From Oasisia sp. SBJ-2009 (taxonomy: Eukaryota; Annelida; Polychaeta; Sabellida; Siboglinidae), in contig OZ024865.1 in assembly GCA_964017155.1 (NCBI GenBank), forward strand, positions 35,600,438 through 35,664,437: a stretch of DNA of 64,000 bases, in the 5' to 3' direction. Numbering within the stretch: the first letter of the stretch is position 1; each line of letters begins with the position of its first letter. The position numbers and the translations under genes are program-made. Shown here piece by piece: positions 56,816 to 64,000 of this stretch. The notes beneath the pieces were generated by a model. That model did not search any database and was not told the DNA's origin. It was given only the letters and a program-made list of their open reading frames with translations.

Positions 56816-59800
56816 AGACATGTTATATAGTTAAAATCTGGCTCTCAACATTGGGGATATTGACTTATTGTATCCTTGAAAAAGATTAGTTCAATTAGAC
56901 CTTATAATATCATAACGTTGTAACCACAATACATGGAGACTAGTCAGATAATAGAACCCTTCCGAGTTCTGGAAACAACTAGAACTATTGAGATGTCTTC
57001 TGCACATATCAAACAAAAAACAGAATAAATGGTAAAATTTCTAGTCAAAAACATACCTATATTAGGCTTATAGCATACAGAATATCAATCTATTTATTTT
57101 TTACTGCATAACATTAACAACTTAAAATTTAACATTTGTTCATATAAATATAAAACATGAATATCATCAATGTGTACATGAAACTGGAACAATGTGTATG
57201 TAATTCTACATCTGGTTTTACAGTGTGTATATAATTCTACATTATATACATGAGCACAACCATAGGACGATACTCAACCCGGAAAGGGCTCCATAACCTA
57301 CAATTGCACCCCCCTGAAGCTCGCCAAAAATCTACATTGATGCCAGAAGGAAATGAATAGAAGATAGGAGTGTGACATTAGATATTTTTCATGGGCAACA
57401 TATAAAATATTTGAAGCTCACAAATGGCTCTAAATGCAGCACTGTCCTTCCCCGTGATAACGCTTTATTACTAGTAAATGGAAACAGTGACAATGTGTAG
57501 TATTTGAACAATGTTTTAATACACAAACAATTAAGAATCACTGTATTTTACAACAAATTATCGTCATGTGAACATAGTATGCATGTAAAAATATGAACGA
57601 AAGCACGCAGTAGTCTTCTACCTTCAGATATGCTGTTGTGTATCATGTGCTAGGTTTCGACGACTTCTTAAATTCAATAAATGCAATCTAAAGATCGCAG
57701 CGCCCATTCTGCTGAACAGGTACCTGCGATGTATTGAACAGTGTCTCATAATCAAGACTACAGTCATTGTTATGCTGCGTAAATATCAATGTAGTGGCTT
57801 CGAGAATACACACCACACGTCCAAGTAAATATACAGCTTGTTCGCGACACATGCCACCACATGGAAAGAAATGCACCCCTGGACAATTTTGACACTTGAA
57901 TGTTGCGATACTGGCTTTATGTAGACTAATAGACACCAGGGGCGCCACCTATAGGACAACTCTATTTATATCCATGAACAAAGCCTGCTCACTAGTCTAA
58001 TTACAGTGCAGATGTATCACATGAATGTCGAGGCTGGTCGTAGTAAAACAGTAACCAAACAAAACAGAACGACAGATACAGTAATAGCAAGCAGCATCAT
58101 ACAAACCATTAGAGATTGAAGGGAATAGCAAACGCCCAAAACGACTTACAACACAGAAATATGTACAACAAAGGTCATGTTTTTATATTTTACACAAGCA
58201 TGAACATGCTACTCAGATTACTGATGACATGTGGAAATAAGTAACAGTTAAATAGCTTTTATCCATGTAAACACTTGTGTTCAAGATGTTCACATACATG
58301 CAGATAAAGTTATACAATCGGGTCTCTCTAAAAATTCTCCAACATGGTAAAGACCCAAGTGGAAAGGTGTCATGTCAACATAGCAACATAGTAGTTATGG
58401 TGGTTTAAATATTGTAATATCAGCTCGGTGAAACCAAATATACAATACTGTCACGGACCTAGACTAAGGCAGTTTTAGTTTAATTTATCAGGAACATAAC
58501 TATTTATTGTCACATGCACACATTTAATGCTAAATACACATATTTATTGATACACTAAAATACATTTTAAAAATAGTTCTGTAACTATGAGAATGTCTAA
58601 GATTACAACTTCTGAAAATATGTTTCAACTGATTTTGGTAATGATAAAAAATGTGACCTCATGACATTTAGTAAAGTAGGTCAAATGGCAAACAAAAGTA
58701 ATACACCTTTTTTGTAGAAATCTTATATTTTGAAAATAATGTTCTACAATAGCAACAGAAGAAACAGGTGTCTGCCAGGGTGAGTAACTGTCTAAAATAT
58801 TAATGTAGCATTTAACAAATAGAAACAACTGACCAACTACTTCGTTGAATGCTGAAAATCTGTTTCTTTTTCTAAATAAAAACATGTTAATATCATTGTT
58901 TTCCAATTGCTCGTTCGAAACGTAAAATAAAAAACAAAATCTGCAGTATATAAATAAACAATGTAACTGAGTTAACAAAATATAACAAGTAACCAGTATA
59001 GGCTAGTTAACAACATAATAATATGCCATAGAACAATGAATTTGCAAATGCCAACTCTCTAGTACGACATGAAAACAATCCAGAACTGTCACTTACAATG
59101 TCTCTATTAAATAAGAGTGTGTCCGCAGAATAACATATTTTCAATGGGTACATACATACATACATACACAGTTGTACACACATACATTCACATACACATA
59201 GATAAATACATACACACATGTATTATGCATAATTGTATATGCATCAATTGCTCATTTCTTGTGACGAAAGGGAAGATAACATTTATTTCATCCATTTAAA
59301 AATTACACACGTTTGACCAGTATTCTTTCAAGGATTGCTCACATATATTGTTTTTTTAACTGTAACTTTGATGACTTTTTTAAATAACCAATGTTAGTGC
59401 TGAGCAAAAAGGTGCCAAATCTGACCAAATATATTGAGTGAAATGTTAAGAAGTCAACAACAGCCTGCAATATTTGAATGCTAAGGCTTAGAGAGATTTC
59501 CAAGGGCTTTTAGATCTACAATACATTCAACTTTTCACATATGATGGTACTGTAACCATATTTGATGCTGAGAACAGAAAAAAGATAATGATTCCATGAA
59601 AAGTTGTATTTTTTCTTCGAGATAATAGATGATGAAGGAAGGGTAAAAATGGTGATGACAGGGTAGCGTTAAACTGATATTCAGTGAACGTACACTGAAT
59701 TTACCATAACATACTAACATGCCGGGGTAAACAATACAATAAACACAACCGCACGGCAGAACAACTATGGCAAATGCACAATGTTGCGTGTGATAAAAAA

Positions 59801-61121
59801 GCCGGCAAATATAACGTCATAAATATAAAAACAATATCATAAGACATTGGTGTCTATCATAAATAAATGTTAGCAGTAGAAGTATGCTTCTTCACTGAAG
59901 ATTTCAACCATGTCAAGTTATACTCTTTACACAGTAAACTAGGAACCACAACGGTCACAACAGACACACATAGCACCTGAGATTAAACAAAATGGATTAA
60001 TCTATGAAACTGCAATTTGTTTTCTACAAACACCATACACGCACCTTGCTCAAATATCACATATTCCGATTTTCGTTACATTTACACACGTAGAGTATGA
60101 ATTGGAAAATACTAAATTTTGCACTAAACATGTTTTTTAGTTGTTACACTGGTGAAACACTTGACATTTGGGCTAAAAACCAACATATTTACAATATCAC
60201 CATGTGAACTTTAAAACACTAAACATTACTGGCCTGTGCTGCCACCTGGCTTATTATGCACAAACTGTTACCACATCCCTCTTTATGACTCGTCTATCAC
60301 CGAACAAACAGTTGGCTTACTAATGCATTATATATTTATTATCATTTTGTTCTAACATCTGTTTGTAAAATACTATATATACAGTTCATCTAAGTATTGT
60401 ATATCACATCTAACATTGATAACAATTTGTCATATTATACTGCACCATGAGTGTTGTTTTTTCTAGGCTTTTAATTATAAAAAAAAATTCAAGGCAAACT
60501 AGATCCATGTTTTTTCTTCAGAATGTAAGATTATAATTATAGCATTATAGCATTTAACATACGATGACTATTATTTAAAGCAAGGATGCCTGTCCTCCAT
60601 TTATTATTGTATAGTAATATATACTAGGACACATGCTTGATTTAACCTAGGAAAAAGACACATGCTTAACCGTTAAAAAGTGTACAAAAAAGTCAACTCA
60701 TTGATAGTGCAAATAATCTTTTTTTGAAACCAAATATTTATATATATGCTCTCATGGCTATATAATTAAAAGTGCAATGTTTTAACTTATTAAAGTAGCT
60801 AAATATAACGGATTGTTTTAATAATTTTACCCCACTAATACTACTAATAATTTTATAAAGAATTGCTATAAAAGAGTATGCATTGTTGATGTGTGTGATT
60901 TTAGCTATAGAAATAGTTTAACTTATTATACCTGTGATTATAGTGTTTTATAAATATGTTACTATTATGCCACTGTATAGCACTCTTGAATCGATACTCA
61001 TCTGGGTCCTGTGAATCTACTAGTAAGTAATTTTGAACAGCACACAACACAGACTGCGTTTCTCAACAATTTCCAGACCCTGTACAAATCCTGCGAGGCC
61101 ACGAGGAAGGTGACAACTGCA
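56816..61121. other. Intergenic region between SH2B and septin genes
   Basis: Contains presumed SH2B 3' UTR; a minus-strand AATAAA lies at 60600-60605, about 520 bp after the stop. An 86-codon Cys-containing minus ORF at 57688-57948 has no recognisable family. Otherwise AT-rich sequence with nothing recognised. Confidence 0.45.
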
Positions 61122-61523
61122 TCAGACAAAGGAATAGGGGTTTTCAATGGCTCTCCCACTTCCACTCCCGTTGCTACTCCCAGTGGTGTGGGTGATGTTC
61201 TCCAGGGATTCTGTCCTCGTTCGAACCGATCCGCTGTTTGTGATGACGACTTCGCCGACGAGAGGGAAATCAGAGAGCGAGCGAACCCCAGGACTCGCAA
61301 TTGTCTGATGTTGGAACGCATGTTGACTTGGTGACGTGTGTGACCGTTGAAGTCTTGTCACGTCCATCGACACAACATAGTCGCTGAGTGTGACGTCAGA
61401 AGATCCGCCGGATTCGAGCGGTATCGGATGTGTGCGGAAATGTTCGAGCATGTCAAAGACAGTCTGAAACCACAGGTGCTGCACGCGGCATTGTCCCTCG
61501 CTGTTGATGGTCATCCGCAGGTG
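61122..61523 (-). CDS. SH2B-like: SH2B terminal coding exon
   Basis: Acceptor TTGTAG before CACCTGCGG; phase 0. Encodes the second half of SH2, a Ser/Thr-rich linker and NPYSFV, stop TGA at 61122-61124. Confidence 0.93.
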   Translation of the reverse strand, partial: HLRMTINSEGQCRVQHLWFQTVFDMLEHFRTHPIPLESGGSSDVTLSDYVVSMDVTRLQRSHTSPSQHAFQHQTIASPGVRSLSDFPLVGEVVITNSGSVRTRTESLENITHTTGSSNGSGSGRAIENPYSFV

Positions 61524-63745
61524 CTACAAGAAGACACAAGGTTTGTCATTAATATTATTTGGAAACATAAAGCGCCACGTATCTGGGTTAAAAATTAGAA
61601 AGAAGGACGAACAGATTCTCAAGAAAACATAGATGAGGAGTTGAGAAGAATTAAAGGACTAACACTGAGAGACAAAGTAAACAGTGTGGACATCAGAAGG
61701 GAGCTAGGAGTGAACAGCATACAAGAGAAAGTCAGAGAAATGAGACTACGCTGGAATGGACACATGCAGAGAATGGAAAAAAACAGTGAAGTGAGAGCAA
61801 TTGTTGATATGATGGTGCCAGGAAAAAGACCAAGAGGGAAGTCAAGAGGGGATGGATGGATTGCGTCTGAAAGGACATGCAGGAACTGCGGATCACCCCA
61901 AAAGAATGCCCAGGACAGAACATTCTGGAAAACAAAAATTCGGGCCGCTGATCCCACCTAGTGGGAAAAGGTGAAGAAGAAGAAGTATCTGGGTTAAAAT
62001 CATATAAAATAACAATATAAAATAACTAAATACACATATAGATATGTGCTAAATAATTTGCTAAATACACAGATTAAATAAATATGTTAAAATAAGTTAA
62101 ATAAATTAGTTCATTAAAATAAATAAGTTGAATACAATGCTAAATTTACCTTGTAAAATTAGACTTGCATAAAGACAAACAAAAATATATTATTATTAAC
62201 GTAATTAAAAATGTGTTCTAACAACAGTGTTCTAAAAACATTTCAATATTTCACCTGCCACAGTATGCAGCTGTAGTTGTAAAACAGAATCTCTGAATCC
62301 AATACAATCGATATCGGATACAATTTCACACGAGGACGACATCTTTTCTAAATACTTTTCAGAGTATTTCCACAGTATATTATATTTTAAATCCTTGAAC
62401 CACTAGGAATGGCATACATAGAATATAACATGTTGTCGAAATTACATGCATTAAAATAATTTTTTATATGATGGAGTTTGGCTCCTTTTGAATTTACCGA
62501 TTCAATTGTAAAATTGTACTAGTGCCTTTTTGGTGTCCACATATATGTAACTATAAAATATTACCTCAGTTGATGAAATATTTGGCACAAATTTAAAAAA
62601 CAACTTTTTGAGACACAACATCATTCATATTCATATTGTCCAGTGTTATTCATTAAATATATACATGCTCATACATGCAATATATTTTACCAGTTTTAGA
62701 TTGCTTGTTAGTGTTACATTACTTCTTTAAATAAAGTGGACATTGAAAGATGAGATTATAAGGCAGGTAATTCTAACAAACTAAAAAGATTTATGATGTA
62801 ATCAGCTTTTTGGATCCGTTGCACAATAAGCCAGTGCAATTTAATACCTGGTTCGAAGTAACATGATGCTTTAGGTCAGACACAAGTCATGCTTGACTGA
62901 TCTTAGAAAAAAACTATGTCTGCATGAAAATGTATACACAATGGTGTTCATGCACAGGTATAATTTTCATTTATAAGTAGTTGCTTTAAAAACAAATAAT
63001 AAAACATATGTTCAATTCATTTTTATGAGGCAAACGCCAAACAATTGAGCCATTAGTGAAGGTTTTAGAAGTCATTATGAGATCAGGTGGATAGGGGATG
63101 ATGGATAGTACATTAGGGTTGTCCTTCTCACGAACTAGTGAGTCCACTACAGGTTATACCCCCCCCCCCCTGCATGGGATCGTTTACTTCCTCTGGCATA
63201 GACACCAAATAGTGAACGAACCTGTCTAAGTTTTGAAACAACGGCAGGTGGGATTGAACCCCCATCCCCTCGATTGATAGTCCGATGCTCTACCACGCTC
63301 CCTGCTTAAAGCCTGCTTAAAGCCTGCTATCTGTTGTGTGTTTTAGGCTGTACATTCTCCATGTATTTGTATCTAAATTACGGACTTCAATTGACCAGTA
63401 TTGATTTACACGAAACAGTTATTAGGATACAGTTCAAGACGAGAGATGACATTCGCCATTTCTACAGTAGAAACTTACATAATAAATACATTTATCAAAC
63501 AGATCTACACACTGGACGATATTGTACCTTTGCCCGACCCTGAAAGTTGAACGTCAGCACATATTCTCCCTTGCGCGTCTCACTCTGCCGAACGAGAAAC
63601 ACCCCATGTCCCAGGGTGCTTTGCTCCAGAACGAGCTGTGCGGCGTCCATGCGAGACAGTGTCCCGTGGAACCATGGGTACTCTCGAAGATGCTGACTGA
63701 CAAAGCTCTCCATGGGAAACGTCTCTCGGTGCATGTCTGTCGGGG
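61122..63745 (-). CDS. SH2B-like: SH2B-family adaptor protein, 3' part of gene (partial)
   Basis: Two exons encode the SH2 domain and C-terminus of an SH2B/APS/Lnk adaptor, cytoplasmic proteins that bind phosphotyrosine on JAK2 and on insulin and cytokine receptors. The spliced frame gives [38 protein letters not shown] (with the phosphotyrosine-binding Arg in FLVRQSE), [24 protein letters not shown], then [19 protein letters not shown]. These match vertebrate SH2B1/2/3 almost position by position. The tail ends NPYSFV; SH2B proteins carry a conserved C-terminal Tyr in this place, which in APS recruits c-Cbl. The N-terminal dimerisation and PH domains must lie beyond the right edge of the window. 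Invertebrates usually have one SH2B/Lnk gene, so no vertebrate subtype is assigned. Confidence 0.93.
61594..61984 (+). mobile_element. 5'-truncated LINE with 15-bp target-site duplication in the last SH2B intron
   Basis: GTATCTGGGTTAAAA flanks it at 61579-61593 and 61985-61999. The frame 61641-61961 is the C-terminus of a craniofacial-protein-2-like/RTE-type [17 protein letters not shown] core, [29 protein letters not shown]. Tail is (GAA)n. It is antisense to SH2B and begins only about 70 bp from the terminal exon's acceptor. Confidence 0.92.
62000..63110. other. SH2B intron sequence, nothing recognised
   Basis: AT-rich non-coding sequence. Confidence 0.4.
63117..63302 (-). mobile_element. 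tRNA-derived SINE, copy 2
   Basis: Same family as 28834-29078: B box GGTTCAATCCC, head GTGGTAGAGCATCGGACT, body GGAAGTAAACGATCCCA, AACCTGTAGTGGACTCACTA. Shorter by an internal deletion of about 50 bp and carrying a C10 run. Confidence 0.8.
63528..63745 (-). CDS. SH2B-like: SH2B exon, N-terminal half of SH2 domain
   Basis: Donor AAG|GTACAA at the low end. The upstream acceptor is best read as CTGTCTCTTACAG before 63745; an alternative AG lies about 20 bp further up, so that boundary is less certain. Confidence 0.88.
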
Positions 63746-63785
63746 CTGTAAGAGACAGTCTCATGTTACTGCAAGTTGCTGGATA

Positions 63786-64000
63786 AGCAAACTCAGTGAT
63801 TTGGCATTTGGCGCAGCAGCACCACAACTATGGACTGACTTACCTGTGAACATTCGTGCATCTGGAACATTATCTATGCTTAGAAACTGCTTAAAAACAT
63901 TTCTTTTTATTAGACATTTTATTTCATTAAAATTGTTGTAAAATGACGGACACTGCTTTATAAAAAAAATTATACTCGTTTTAATCAGTGTTTATGTTTT
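63786..64000 (+). mobile_element. LINE RT C-terminus and start of 3' UTR (runs off the window)
   Basis: Frame [18 protein letters not shown] then VNIRASGTLSMLRNCLKTFL is the standard end of CR1/L2-like RTs (AF-AAP-LWN-LP-xIR), stop at 63939-63941. The following UTR matches 51348-51373. It lies about 40 bp upstream of the SH2 exon's acceptor on the opposite strand. Confidence 0.8.

Noticed and set aside
57688..57948. 86-codon Cys-containing ORF between the two genes
   Set aside because: No family resemblance, no splice or promoter support; a chance ORF or part of the SH2B 3' UTR.

Overview
The window is animal nuclear DNA: AT-rich, intron-rich, with GT-AG introns, long dinucleotide arrays, SINEs, LINE fragments and an LTR element. 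The mix (AA15-type LPMO exon, SH2B and septin-2-like genes, tRNA-derived SINEs, many jockey/CR1-like LINE tails) suggests a marine invertebrate, most likely a lophotrochozoan such as a mollusc; the phylum is inference.

Two host genes are well supported, both on the minus strand. (1) A septin-2-like GTPase gene spans about 56.5 to 22.9 kb. I could join ten common coding exons (39600 down to 22871) with GT-AG sites and consistent phases. Two candidate first coding exons, at 56436-56456 and 47778-47834, each splice in frame to the same second exon and predict 399- and 411-residue proteins. (2) The 3' end of an SH2B-family adaptor gene (SH2 domain and C-terminus) lies at 61122-63745 and continues beyond the right edge. 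Upstream of the septin gene on the left are an intronless ORF with FEN/PIN-nuclease-like acidic motifs and a Cys-rich tail (2705-3820, minus) and one isolated exon of an AA15-like lytic polysaccharide monooxygenase (about 4067-4203, plus).

The left third is dominated by mobile DNA. A structurally complete LTR retrotransposon (4845-11339) has two 1,020-bp LTRs that read as identical, a 4-bp target duplication, a tRNA-Leu primer site and a polypurine tract, but encodes only Gag; pol is replaced by two tandem-repeat arrays. At 14.1-18.75 kb a decayed LINE and its flank form a large inverted duplication (arms about 1.9-2.1 kb), one arm interrupted by a second LINE flanked by a target-site duplication. 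Further LINE tails lie at 11.7, 16.1, 19.4, 38.1, 51.3, 61.6 and 63.8 kb, and an internal RT fragment sits inside a minisatellite in the last septin intron.

The septin introns hold minisatellites (23-, 31-, ~65- and 76-bp units), AT-rich palindromes, a dispersed ~290-bp repeat in four copies, and SINEs. The rest is non-coding sequence in which I recognise nothing.
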